Assembly (NCBI RefSeq): GCF_000196515.1
Contig: NC_014248.1
Coordinates: forward strand, 2,031,501-2,095,500
From: 'Nostoc azollae' 0708
Lineage (GTDB): Bacteria; Cyanobacteriota; Cyanobacteriia; Cyanobacteriales; Nostocaceae
Reading direction: 5' to 3'
DNA: 64,000 bases
Shown one piece after another: positions 10,406 through 19,933 of the stretch. Numbering within the stretch: the stretch's first letter is position 1; each line of letters opens with the position of its first letter. The position numbers and the translations under genes were made by a program. The notes under the pieces were generated by a model, which had not been told where the DNA came from, ran no database searches, and saw nothing but the letters and a program-made list of their open reading frames with translations.

Positions 10406-11659
10406 TTATGGAACTAACCAACTATAAAATAGATGTAAATCTTCAGTAGCAGCTTGTGGAAATTGAGGAACAGCACGTCGAATTAATCGTAAACTACCAG
10501 TAAAACTCAAACCTAATGGCGAGATTCCTGCTTCGGAAGCACTTTGGAACATCAAACAACGAATACAAAAATGTCCTAACAACCAACCATAAATTTCTTG
10601 GACTACTTCACGAGGACTCTTAGAACGAATCAGAGTTTTACGCCCCAATAGATGCACCTTTAATTCATCCAAAGTATTCTCAGCTTCCCATCTAGTATGA
10701 TATTCTTGAGCTAAAATCAGTGCTGGGAAAGTCGAAATATCCATCAAATCAGTAGTCAAACGGTATACTTTATCAGAACCATTATCTTCAATCACATATT
10801 CAATTACACAAATAGGAATTCTCTTTGCACCTTTCTTTTTAGATTTACCATCAGGTGCAACCCAAGACAAATAAGAACCATTACCCAAAGTTTTGACGAG
10901 CTCAAATTTCACATTCGCTGGCACACGACCAAGGATATGACACTTTTGTTTGATTGCGGCATGAACCATTTTAAAAGAATGCAATCCCCTGTCCCACATT
11001 AACAACATTCCTTCCCCAACACTGGGAAGGATTTGAATTGCTCTTTTTCTTTCACCAATTCCATAGGGACTTAATAGAGAGAGCATCAACAATTACATGA
11101 GTTCCTGCTTCTACTAAAAAAACCAATCTGGCCTTTGGAAAAGCTGGATATGTACCCGGTGGTAAACCAGGATAACCAAATACTTTACCATTGGCTGGAG
11201 TATCAGGGATATCAAAAACTGTTCCGTCTACAGCCATCAATCTTAATCCTCCCAAAAAAGTACCTGGTGTTTGTATTGTGGCCAGGGGTTTTACTACCAT
11301 TTCAAACAAACGAGTCATCACACCAGGACCAATTCTTTAGGACCAATTCCTTGACGTGCTTCACTGATTGATGAAGAAGTTGGTGCAATAAAACGTAGAC
11401 GATGGGGTATTTGTAAACCACTCAAACCTTGAATCAGATTTTTGAAGACATCAACTATAGAGTCAGTTGAGGAAAAACTCATGGCAATGACTCAAGCTAC
11501 AACTACGTGAGTGGGTAGTATTCCTTCTCTTCGTTCTTGAGAAGAAGTATTGATAATTGCTCTGTGTATAGTTTGAGCGGGAATGACTTGTTCTAACGCC
11601 ACAAGCAATTGCGCTTTGGCCACTGATGCTGCAATGACTTCAAAGTTGATTAGTGACAT
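10406..11659 (-). pseudogene. IS4-family transposase, broken
   Basis: Starting at the ATG at 11659 (MSLINFEVIAASVAKA, the IS4 N-terminal domain), the gene runs into a TGA after about 59 codons, and continues in other frames: VDGTVFDIPDTPANGKVFGY contains the first catalytic aspartate, and the 228-residue distal part contains GLLLMWDRGLHS-like and YHTRWEAENTLDELK segments, the latter being the Y-R-E signature with the catalytic Glu. At least one stop and a frameshift near 11070-11340 inactivate it. Confidence 0.85.
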
Positions 11660-11772
11660 TTGCACCTCTGTTCAGTTTCATTATAGTTTTAAAAAACTAT
11701 AAAATGAATGGGTATTTGTTCTCGTAAATATTCCGTGAACAAGTTAATTTTTCTCATTCCCCCCGTAAGTCA

Positions 11773-12160
11773 ATGCCTGCAAAAGACTCGGATATTATTT
11801 CTAGAGCCGAATTAATACAACAAGCTATTGCGACTTTACAACTATCTATTCAACAAATTCAGGCTTCTAGGTAGCACCTCCTGGATGTTGCGTTTTCTGT
11901 TACTAAGCATCGGGTCAGCAGGGTACTTACTGCTATTACAAGTTGTAGGCTAACAAGCCTATTTTCCCTACTCAATCACCTGATAAACTCAGCGAATATA
12001 AGCATTTAGGCAAGGCTGGAAGCCCAAATCATATTCATGCTGTCCTCTCGGTTGCCAGACGAACCCAAATTTACCACTTGCAGTCGTGTATTAATTATCT
12101 TAGGCAAAATTGGGTAGAATTATACGATAGTCTCAAAGAGAAAAAGTCAATCTGTTAGTT
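11773..12160 (+). pseudogene. Unrecognised ORF remnant inside the IS4-type element
   Basis: The strand opposite to the transposase reads MPAKDSDIISRAELIQQ with IATLQLSIQQIQASR, then a stop, then in another frame a lysine-rich block with GKAGSPNHIHAVLSVARR and NYLRQNWVELYDSLKEK. It looks like a decayed small helical protein, perhaps a passenger gene. I do not recognise the family. Confidence 0.35.
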
Positions 12161-12229
12161 CTCGTAAACAAAACGCGAATACATTTCTCTTGATCTTACC
12201 CCCTCTTTTTCCTTACCCGAGCAGTATTG

Positions 12230-12570
12230 GGAGACTAGCAGGGAAAACATTTCGTAATATCTTTAGCCAGTAATGAAATGTGTCCTTTGCTTCCATTTTA
12301 GATATACCGAAATGCAAACCTAAAACCTCAAATGTTGGTATTTTCCTCCAATAGAACAAGCATAGACATCCCTGTTGTTTTATCTCTAGTTTCGGTTTTC
12401 CACCTCCTCCTTTCTGATGTATACGTGTCTTTTACTTCCTATATCAGCTTGAAGTTTTTCATCCTGCATTTCAGCTTGGGCTAACAAGTCTTGAAACTGA
12501 TGGTTAGTTATTCCTAGTAAGTAGTTATTCTTAGTAGGGAGGATCCACTATTGGAAGATACACAAGTGAT
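12230..12570 (-). pseudogene. N-terminal part of the split IS5-like transposase
   Basis: The minus strand reads NYLLGITNHQFQDLLAQAEM, then after a frameshift GGGKPKLEIKQQGCLCLFYW and MEAKDTFHYWLKILRNVFPA, the helix-turn-helix leader of a DDE_Tnp_4-type transposase. The reading frame resumes with SLLEQVEKHD at 10054 once the IS4-type element and one target copy are removed. Confidence 0.75.
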
Positions 12571-12608
12571 AGGAGAATATAAGGATAAACAAGTGTGGAT
12601 TAGCAACC

Positions 12609-13683
12609 ATGAACCAGGATAAACAAGAACGGCTCAAAGCCTGCTTAGAAGAATAGGCAACATTGTTGAAGAAGCAGACAAAAGTCAGATAATAGACTTG
12701 GAAGGCATAGAAAAAACAGTAAGGAGTCAAATATTAGAAGTGGTAAGTCCAGAAATAGCCCTTTTTTTATCGAAGAAACAAGCGGAAGGAAAGTAGGTAA
12801 AACCAGGAAAGTCAAAACCTGGGTAGGAGAACTAATACTAAGGGCTAAACAGTTGCAGAGACTGGGTTTAAAGCCAAGAAGTCGATTAAGTCTATTACTT
12901 CAAAAGTGCTGCTTAAGGCTATAAGCTAAGGAAGGAATCATATCAAAAGGCAGAAGTTGAAATTGAGGCATTAACAGGAGTAAAAGTTGGCCATAGGAGG
13001 CAACAAAAACTAGTTGTGGAACAAGATTGGGAGCTACCACAAGGAAAACAAGCTGTCTGTGAAGTGAGGGTGGATGGTGGAAAAGTACGACTAGGGAGCA
13101 AACCACAACCAGGCTGCTACTGGCGAGACTATCAATAAAACCCTTCGTCTACAAGGAATTCATTATGGCGCATTTTTTGATAACAACTAATCAATCATAA
13201 GTTGATTATGTTAATAGCCAGTCTTTGGTTAACCCCCTTGTGTGTTTGGGGGATGGTCATGATGGAGTTTGGAATTTAGTTAAAGAGTTTGGAACTGAAA
13301 AATCCAAACCTTTGGAAATTTTGGATTGGTATCACCTCAAAGAGAATCTTTATCAAATTGGTGGTTATTTAAAGCATCTCCAAGCTGTTGAGAGTTTATT
13401 GTGGCAAGGTCAGATAGAGCCGATTCAACCTTTATTTAATAATTGTCGAGGTAAACAAGTTAAAAAGTTTTTCCCTTATCTCGAAAAACATCCCACTGGG
13501 ATTATTAACTACACCTACTACCGAGCTAAACAACTGTGTTCTATTGGTTCTGGATCTGTCGAATCTGCTATTCAACAGATTGGAGCAAGGATTAAAATTT
13601 CTGGACCACAGTGGAATGTTGAAAGTGTCTACCAAATCCTTTCCCTTCCTTGTGCTTATATCAATGGTTTGCTTCCTATTTGA
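12609..13683 (+). pseudogene. ISKra4-family transposase, broken
   Basis: Fragments in order on the plus strand: DLEGIEKTVRSQILEVVSPE, then ALTGVKVGHRRQQKLV with DWELPQGKQA and VRVDGGKVR, then CLGDGHDGVWNLVKE, LDWYHLKENLYQIGG and SIGSGSVESAIQQIG. These are the successive blocks of ISKra4 transposases, including the VDGG and GDG acidic positions and the final SGxVES motif. Several stops and frameshifts before 13200 leave only the last 152 codons open. Confidence 0.85.
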
Positions 13684-13715
13684 GTCTTTCTGCCAAAACT
13701 CGATCCTCCCAATTG

Positions 13716-13869
13716 ATTTTAGATGAATATATTGATCGCAGGTTAGCTAAAAAATTTATAGGTTATGAAATCATAACTCTTCCTCAGATGGGATAGGCGG
13801 GAACTAAAAACGGCAAAGTACTGGTTTTAATAGAAAAAGAATTTGATGTTTTGATTACTCAGGAGTTAG
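13716..13869 (+). pseudogene. DUF5615-type toxin remnant
   Basis: The frame reads LDEYIDRRLAKKF, then LPQMG, a TAG where family members have tryptophan, then AGTKNGKVLVLIEKEFDV and LITQELG. This matches the N-terminal two thirds of DUF5615 (PIN-like) toxins. It is cut by the stop and its C-terminus is not recognisable. It lies directly behind the ISKra4 remnant. Confidence 0.65.
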
Positions 13870-14099
13870 GCAACTGGCACAGGCGATGGGTGAAATATAG
13901 TACATCCGTATTAAATAAATCGGATATGGAAAGCTTTATCAACCCATAAGAAGTAGCTGCAACAGGAAACATTATTCAAATATTCATGAGAAAATAGGTA
14001 GGAGATTGTATTAGATAAATGTTGCTGAAGGTAATGAGATTTACTAAACTTGATTACTGCTAATACTTATTAAGTAGTCAAATTAATTATACAATTACT

Positions 14100-15047
14100 A
14101 ATTTAGCAGAGCATTTAGAAAGTATTAGCCATGATGCAATTAACTATTATTTAAAAACCGAAAAGTTAACATCTCGTTTACTATGGGATAAGGTGAAAGA
14201 GGTAGTAGAACCTGATGGTAATGGGTACATCATATTTGATGACAGTGTTTTAGACAAAAGATATTCTGAAGAAGTAGAGATGGTGAGGAGACAATATAGT
14301 GGTAATGAACATGGCATACTCAAAGGAATTGGTGTAGTCAGTTGTGTATATGTGAATCCTAAAGTTCAAAGATTTGGGGTAATAGATTACCGCATTTTTA
14401 ATTCTGATGTGGATGGTAAAACCAAGATAGACCATGTGAAAGATATGCTGCAAAAACTGGTGTATCATCAGCTTTTCCCATTTGATAAGGTTTTGATGGA
14501 CACATGATACGCACTAAACAGTTTCATGCTGTATATTGATAGCTTAGACAAAATTTATTCTTGCCCTTTAAAAAAGGATCGGTTAGTTGATGATACATTT
14601 GCCAAAGAAAAAGATAAACCTATTGAATTATGAGAATGGAGTACTGAAGAGTTAGAATGTGGTAAAATTATAAAAATTAAAGGGTTTCCCGCTCAGAAAA
14701 AAGTGAAACTATTCCGGGTTGCTGTTTCTACCAACAGAACGGATTATGTCGCTACTAACGATTTATCTCAAAATTCTACGAATGTTGTACAAGAGGTGTG
14801 TAAAATTCGTTGGAGAATCGAGGATTTTCACCGAGAGATTAAACAAATAAGTGGCATTGAATCTTGTCAATGTCGTAAAGCTAGGCTTCAAATAAATCAT
14901 ATTGCTTGTGCAATGTTGGTTTAGATTAGATTAAAGAATTTAGCCTATCAAACTGGTCAAACTGTTTATCAAAACAAGCATAGATTGCTTTCTAATTATT
15001 TAATTCAGCAACTAAAACGCCCAAGTCTTCCTATGTGCTTGGTTTGA
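14100..15047 (+). pseudogene. DDE-superfamily transposase with in-frame stops
   Basis: One frame can be read through about 315 codons with internal stops but no frameshift. Blocks include IIFDDSVLDKRYSE (first catalytic Asp), VIDYRIFNSDVDGKTK, FPFDKVLMDT (second Asp), and CKIRWRIEDFHREIKQISG (catalytic Glu). The stops fall after VLMDT (expected Trp), before EWSTEE, and after CAMLV (expected Trp). I place it in the broad IS4/IS701-like DDE clan without assigning a family. The right end is near 15096-15109 (TTGCGTAAGTCCT); the left end is unclear. Confidence 0.75.
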
Positions 15048-15290
15048 GTTCAATTGTTGCGTGCCAGGGCTACATCCCGCCCGCTATTTGTGCTAGTTGC
15101 GTAAGTCCTGTTACTGTTGATAGGAATTTATCTTTTCAGCAAAATTTATCTCATTTCAATATCGCTGTAGTTCTTTTACAAGCAAAGTCTAGTAGATGAA
15201 TGTATCTGAAACCTTAATTCTTTGCATGATTTTATTTTTGTAGACACATTTTACTAAATCTTAAGCCTTAAGCAGATCAGTATCAATACT

Positions 15291-15515
15291 TTAATTAACC
15301 GTACCTGTAGCATAACCCTGACTAATTACACTAGCATAACCAAGCAAACGCTGACATGTTTCTTCAGCATCGGATTTAGGAGGAACAGACAACGTATACT
15401 GACGATGTAGGGACGCAGCAACTCATTCTGCTACCAAAATTCCCACAACAGTAGCTTGTTGTTGTAAAGCAGTATAAACTTCATCACTCATTTCCAGGGT
15501 CAAGAGTTGGCTCAC
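15291..15515 (-). pseudogene. Small antitoxin-like gene with a nonsense codon
   Basis: From a GTG at 15515 the frame reads SQLLTLEMSDEVYTALQQQA, then ILVAE, TGA, VAASLHRQYTLSV and a C-terminus YASVISQGYATGTVN. The layout (about 75 residues, EMSDEVYTALQQQA, AE-W-VAASL) is that of short VapB/RHH-type antitoxins common in Nostocales, with tryptophan replaced by TGA. No toxin follows it. The family assignment is by pattern only. Confidence 0.55.
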
Positions 15516-15622
15516 GATTTTTAAGTTACCTTAAATAACTTTCACATAATTATAGCTTTTTCCACTTGAGAAGCCAGGAAAATAAAGCATAATTAACCAT
15601 TAACCAACACAGGAAAAACACT

Positions 15623-16618
15623 ATGAACACACAACCTATTCGCGTCGGAGTCTTGGGTTTTGGCGGACTTGGACAAGCAGCAGCCAAACTCCTTTCGAGT
15701 AAACGAGAAATGATCCTAGTTGCAGCCGCAGACCAAAAAGGCTACGCATACTCCACAGAAGGCTTAAACAGCGATGCTTGCATCACCACCTATCAAAATC
15801 AAGGTACAGTTGGTTATTTAGAACCAGTCGGGACATTAAGCAATAACAGTATTCAAGATTTAATTCAAGCCATCGGTGACGCTGTAGATGGTTATTTCCT
15901 AGCTTTACCCAACCTCCCCAACGACTTTATCCCCAATGTCGCCAAAGAATTCATCAAAGCTGGTTGGCGCGGTGTGCTGGTGGATGCGATAAAACGCACC
16001 ACTGCAGTAGAACAACTTCTAGCCATGAAAGATGAACTGCAAGCAGCGGGAATTACTTGTATGACAGGCTGTGGTGCAACACCAGGACTGTTAACCGCCG
16101 CCGCCGCATTAGCCGCCCAAAGTTACGCCGAAATTCACAATGTGGAAATTACTTTTGGTGTCGGTATTGCTAAGTGGGAAGCTTACCGCGCCACCGTTCG
16201 GGAAGATATTGGACATATGCCCGATTATACTGTAGAAGCTGCTAGGGCGATGACTGACGCAGAGGTGGAAGCATTACTAGATAAAACTAACGGCGTGCTG
16301 ACTTTGGAAAATATGGAACATGCCGATGATGTGATGTTAGAAATAGCAGGAATTTGTTCACGGGATAGAGTGACTGTAGGTGGTGTAGTTGATACCCGCA
16401 ACCCCAAAAAACCCCTCAGTACCAATGTGAAAATCACAGGATGCACCTTTGAAGGTAAAATTTCTACCCACACCTTTATATTAGGAGATGAAACCAGTAT
16501 GGCTGCTAATGTGTGCGGTCCCGCTTTTGGTTATTTAAAAGCTGGTCAAGAATTACATCAACGGGGTATTTATGGTTTATTTACCGCTGTGGAAATCATG
16601 CCTAAATTCGTAAAATAG
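15623..16618 (+). CDS. Saccharopine dehydrogenase-like NAD(P)-binding oxidoreductase
   Basis: 331 residues beginning with a dinucleotide-binding Rossmann fold ([15 protein letters not shown], residues 8-22) and a catalytic/dimerisation part with [16 protein letters not shown]. It belongs to a conserved cyanobacterial family usually annotated as saccharopine-dehydrogenase-like; the true substrate is not known, and lysine degradation via saccharopine is not expected here. An AGGA ribosome-binding site lies ten bases before the ATG. It is monocistronic and intact. Confidence 0.85.
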   Translation: MNTQPIRVGVLGFGGLGQAAAKLLSSKREMILVAAADQKGYAYSTEGLNSDACITTYQNQGTVGYLEPVGTLSNNSIQDLIQAIGDAVDGYFLALPNLPNDFIPNVAKEFIKAGWRGVLVDAIKRTTAVEQLLAMKDELQAAGITCMTGCGATPGLLTAAAALAAQSYAEIHNVEITFGVGIAKWEAYRATVREDIGHMPDYTVEAARAMTDAEVEALLDKTNGVLTLENMEHADDVMLEIAGICSRDRVTVGGVVDTRNPKKPLSTNVKITGCTFEGKISTHTFILGDETSMAANVCGPAFGYLKAGQELHQRGIYGLFTAVEIMPKFVK

Positions 16619-16662
16619 GTGATTGGTAATTGGTAATTAGTCACCTATTACCTCACCTACAT

Positions 16663-17224
16663 CTAAGCTGGTGGAAGTTCTGAGGAATAAGACTCTATCG
16701 ATTCTTCCTCAGCTAGAGATAATGATCTTTGAATGACAAAAGGTAATTCTGCACCAATTAAACCCCGTTGGATGCGTTCTGATGTTTGATCAAGAACTAC
16801 AAACAACGGATAAACGATATTTCCACCCTCACTCAAAATATGACTATGACGGGGATGCATAATCCATTCATATTCTTTATCTAACCAAACTTGGCTTTGT
16901 CTCCATCTTCCTAATAAATCAGACAGGTCTTCATGGGGACGATGAATAAATAGTAATATTTCTACACCGGTTTTGATTTTCCATTCCGGATCACACATCA
17001 TATATAGATATATCACAGGGCAAAGCCATCGTTTTTGAAGTTTTAGCTTCAATATCACGGATACGAACGATGGGTAAAGGGATAGTGATGACACTTTCCG
17101 ATGGACGACGCACACTAGGAATTATTTCCAAATATGGACGATGCTGTTTAAGGAGTGTGATCGCAGCTAAATGATTGCTATATTCCGCTAAACTAGATTC
17201 ATAAAGAGATTTTTGTCCAGACAT
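16663..17224 (-). pseudogene. Conserved cyanobacterial protein of unknown function, frameshifted
   Basis: The N-terminal frame (MSGQKSLYESSLAEYSNHLA onward, from 17224) runs to MALPCDISIYDV and stops; the neighbouring frame continues MMCDPEWKIKTGVEILLFIH and ends SLSLAEEESIESYSS. Together they would give one protein of about 185 residues. The break lies in an alternating AT tract (about 16997-17010), consistent with a one-base gain or loss of an AT unit. I do not recognise a named domain. The frameshift may be a true mutation, a switchable tract or a sequencing error. Confidence 0.6.
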
Positions 17225-17239
17225 GATTTTTAATTTAAC

Positions 17240-17333
17240 AATAGTCAGTTATCAGCTATCAGTTCTCAGTACAAGTTTTTTATTTTCCAGTTGAAAACAC
17301 TTTTCACTGTTAACTGTTAACTGATAACTGTTT
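17240..17333. repeat. Degenerate AGTTATC/GTTAACT heptamer repeats
   Basis: The spacer before pilC's 3' end consists of degenerate heptamers such as CAGTTATCAGCTATCAGTT and ACTGTTAACTGTTAACTG. Non-coding. Confidence 0.55.
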
Positions 17334-17335
17334 TT

Positions 17336-18559
17336 TTACCCCAGTTTTTCAAAGACCTTGAACATGGGTAAGTACATTGCCAGCAAAATTGTACCAACCA
17401 TCCCCCCAAGAACCACAATCATTAATGGTTCTAAAATACTTGTTAATGATTTAACTGCCTGTTCTACTTCATCTTCATAGAAATCAGCAACCTTCATCAA
17501 CATTCCATCTAATTGACCAGTTTCTTCACCAATACTCATCATGGCAATAGCCATAGATGGAAAAACTGCATCTTTTTTCAAAGCGGCACTAATCATCCCA
17601 CCTTGTTGAACATCTAGCCTAGCTGCATCTATGGCATTAGCAATCACTTGATTTCCTGATGTATCCCGCACAATTTCTAAGCAAGTTAGAATTGGTACAC
17701 CTGAACGAGTTAAAGCCCCAAAGGTGCGGCTAAATCGAGCAACTGAAGATTTTTGGATCAAGTCACCAAACAAAGGTACTTTTAAAGATAGGCGGTCAAT
17801 AGTTTCTCTACCTACGGGAGTTTTGTAATACTGCTTACAGGTAAAGGAAGCTGCCATAAAACCAGCGATAATTACTAAAGACCAATAACTTCGTAATATT
17901 TCGCTACAAGTCATCAGAAATTGTGTTAGTGCTGGTAATTCAATACCTATGTCTTTGAAAATATTAGCAAAGATGGGAATTAGAAACACAGTCATACCTA
18001 CAAAGATAGCAGTTGCGATAAAACCCACTACTAATGGATAAGACATAGCCGATTTAATTTGGTTCTGTAATCGAGCCATATCTTCTAATAGTTTGGCTAG
18101 ACGATTTAATACTTCATCTAGCACACCACCTATTTCTCCGGACTGAACCATACTCACATACAAACCATCAAAACAGTCAGGATGCTTACCCATAGAATCA
18201 GAAAGATTAACTCCCGTTTGCACATCACCGCCAATTTCAATAAGAGCTTGTTTCAATTTGGGATTATTGCACTGTTCCCCAAGTATTGCGAGTCCTCTAA
18301 CAATTGCTACACCTGCATTCACTAAAGCAGCAAACTGACGGGAAAAAACAGCTTTGTCTTTTACAGAAACCTTAACTAAGGAATTCTGGAATTTTTTTAA
18401 ATCAAAGCGGGAAGATAAACTTTGAGATTCTTTCAGGTCTTGAACTATAAAGCCCTTATCTCTGAGATTAGTCCGAGCATCCCTTAGGGAATCAGCGACA
18501 AATTTCTGAGTTCGTAAATTTCCTTGAGAGTCGCGAATACGAGCAAGGTAGGTAGGCAT
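17336..18559 (-). CDS. pilC: Type IV pilus inner-membrane platform protein
   Basis: 407 residues with two GspF/T2SSF domains: the first around SVKDKAVFSRQFAALVNAGV (65-185), the second around KSSVARFSRTFGALTRSGVP (265-400). Each ends in hydrophobic segments (VVGFIATAIFVGMTVFLIP; LMIVVLGGMVGTILLAMYLP). PilC is the membrane platform through which PilB and PilT extend and retract the pilus, needed for motility and DNA uptake. It is the last gene of pilB-pilT-pilC, 137 bases after pilT. Confidence 0.95.
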   Translation of the reverse strand: MPTYLARIRDSQGNLRTQKFVADSLRDARTNLRDKGFIVQDLKESQSLSSRFDLKKFQNSLVKVSVKDKAVFSRQFAALVNAGVAIVRGLAILGEQCNNPKLKQALIEIGGDVQTGVNLSDSMGKHPDCFDGLYVSMVQSGEIGGVLDEVLNRLAKLLEDMARLQNQIKSAMSYPLVVGFIATAIFVGMTVFLIPIFANIFKDIGIELPALTQFLMTCSEILRSYWSLVIIAGFMAASFTCKQYYKTPVGRETIDRLSLKVPLFGDLIQKSSVARFSRTFGALTRSGVPILTCLEIVRDTSGNQVIANAIDAARLDVQQGGMISAALKKDAVFPSMAIAMMSIGEETGQLDGMLMKVADFYEDEVEQAVKSLTSILEPLMIVVLGGMVGTILLAMYLPMFKVFEKLG

Positions 18560-18630
18560 AGTATCAATTCAAAATTCAAAATAGTGCTTACAGCAGGCTA
18601 CGGCAAGAAAATTTAAAATTAGCCAATGGG

Positions 18631-18683
18631 TAATTGGTAATTCATAATTTGTAATTGGCATTATAATCATGAATTACCAATTA
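18631..18683. repeat. 15-bp perfect inverted repeat between pilT and pilC
   Basis: TAATTGGTAATTCAT (18631-18645) recurs as its exact complement at 18669-18683, within a run of TAATTGG/GTAATTC heptamers. No T-run follows on the pil strand, so it is a repeat-derived hairpin and probably not a terminator. Confidence 0.5.
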
Positions 18684-18696
18684 CAAATTAGGAAAT

Positions 18697-19821
18697 CTAA
18701 TGAGCTTTAGCAGCAGTACCAGATTTTGCTGCTGATGCTTGTGGTGGTGCTGACCCAATGAGACGTTGAACTTCATCAGGCTTAGAAGTCTTAGACATAG
18801 TCGCTTCAAAAGAGATAGTTCCAGCTTTATATAAATCAGCTAAAACCTTCTCTAAAGTTTGCATTCCCAATTTACCACCAGTTTGAATGGCTGAATAAAT
18901 TTGCGCTGTTTTACCTTCACGAATTAAGTTGGAAATAGCAGGAGTGATTACCATAATTTCTTGAGCCATCACCCGACCATATTCACCTGGTTTGGGATTT
19001 TTCTTAGATACTAAAGTTTGGCTAAATACTGCTACTAAAGAATTTGATAATTGTACCCGTACTTGGGTTTGTTTTTCATGCGGGAAAACGTCGATGATCC
19101 GGTCAACTGTTTGGGCAGCAGAACTGGTGTGCATTGTACCAAAGACTAAGTGACCTGTTTCTGCGGCAGAAATTGCCAAAGCAATTGTGTCCAAATCCCG
19201 CATTTCTCCTACCAGAATGATATCTGGATCTTCCCGCAAAGCTGCTTTCAAGGCATTAGCAAAACTCTTGGTGTCTTCCCCTAGTTGACGTTGGTGAACT
19301 AGGCTTTTAATTGGTTCATAAATAAATTCTACAGGGTCTTCAACGGTTAAAATATGTTCTGCTCTAGTGCGGTTAATGAGGTCAATCATTGCTGCTAGAG
19401 TAGTGGTTTTACCTGAACCTGTTGGGCCTGTCACCAGAATTAATCCTCTGGGTTTTTCAGACATTTCCCGAACTATATTTGGTAAACCTAATTTTTCGAA
19501 GTTAGGAATTTTAGAACTCAATGCTCGCAAACAAGCAGCATAAGCACCACGTTCTTTGTAGACATTCACCCGAAAACGAGCTAATCCTTTGACACCATAG
19601 GAACAATCTAATTCCCAGGTTTGTTCTAAGGTTTTTCGCTGGGTGTTATTGAGCATACTAAAAATTAATCTTTGGCATTCATCTGCAGTCAGCACATGAT
19701 CACCAATAGGAGTCAGATGACCACTCACGCGGAAGTAGGGAGGTAAACCTGCGGATAAGTGCAGATCGGAACCACCCATGTCAATCAACTGTTCCATCAA
19801 GTCTTCAATGATCATTTCCAT
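18697..19821 (-). CDS. pilT: Type IV pilus retraction ATPase
   Basis: 374 residues. N-terminal PAS-like domain, Walker A GPTGSGKTT (132-140), Asp box and Walker B IILVGEMRD, His box GTMHT, and the PilT-specific ISNLIREGKT motif near residue 290 needed for retraction. An alanine-rich C-terminal tail (APPQASAAKSGTAAKAH) follows. The hexameric ATPase depolymerises pili at the inner membrane and drives twitching or hormogonium gliding. It sits between pilB and pilC on the minus strand. Confidence 0.96.
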   Translation of the reverse strand: MEMIIEDLMEQLIDMGGSDLHLSAGLPPYFRVSGHLTPIGDHVLTADECQRLIFSMLNNTQRKTLEQTWELDCSYGVKGLARFRVNVYKERGAYAACLRALSSKIPNFEKLGLPNIVREMSEKPRGLILVTGPTGSGKTTTLAAMIDLINRTRAEHILTVEDPVEFIYEPIKSLVHQRQLGEDTKSFANALKAALREDPDIILVGEMRDLDTIALAISAAETGHLVFGTMHTSSAAQTVDRIIDVFPHEKQTQVRVQLSNSLVAVFSQTLVSKKNPKPGEYGRVMAQEIMVITPAISNLIREGKTAQIYSAIQTGGKLGMQTLEKVLADLYKAGTISFEATMSKTSKPDEVQRLIGSAPPQASAAKSGTAAKAH

Positions 19822-19933
19822 AGTCGCTTCGCTCCAATTTTAAAATAGTGAAAAGGGAATAAAAGTTCAGGAAAAAGACTAAATCTTTCTCGCCCTGCTC
19901 CCGCTATATCCCCAGCCCCTCTAAGTCCTGGTG

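Larger units (their letters stand above)
10055..12229 (-). mobile_element. IS4-type element with long inverted repeats and a 10-bp target duplication
   Basis: Both ends begin CAATACTGCTCGG when read inwards, and the inverted repeats stay similar for about 75 bases (10055-10130 against 12155-12229). The directly repeated 10 bases GCTAGTCTCC (minus strand) flank both sides at 10045-10054 and 12230-12239. The element is 2175 bp, carries a broken IS4-family transposase and some 450 bases of extra sequence, and is inserted in an IS5-like transposase gene. Confidence 0.85.
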
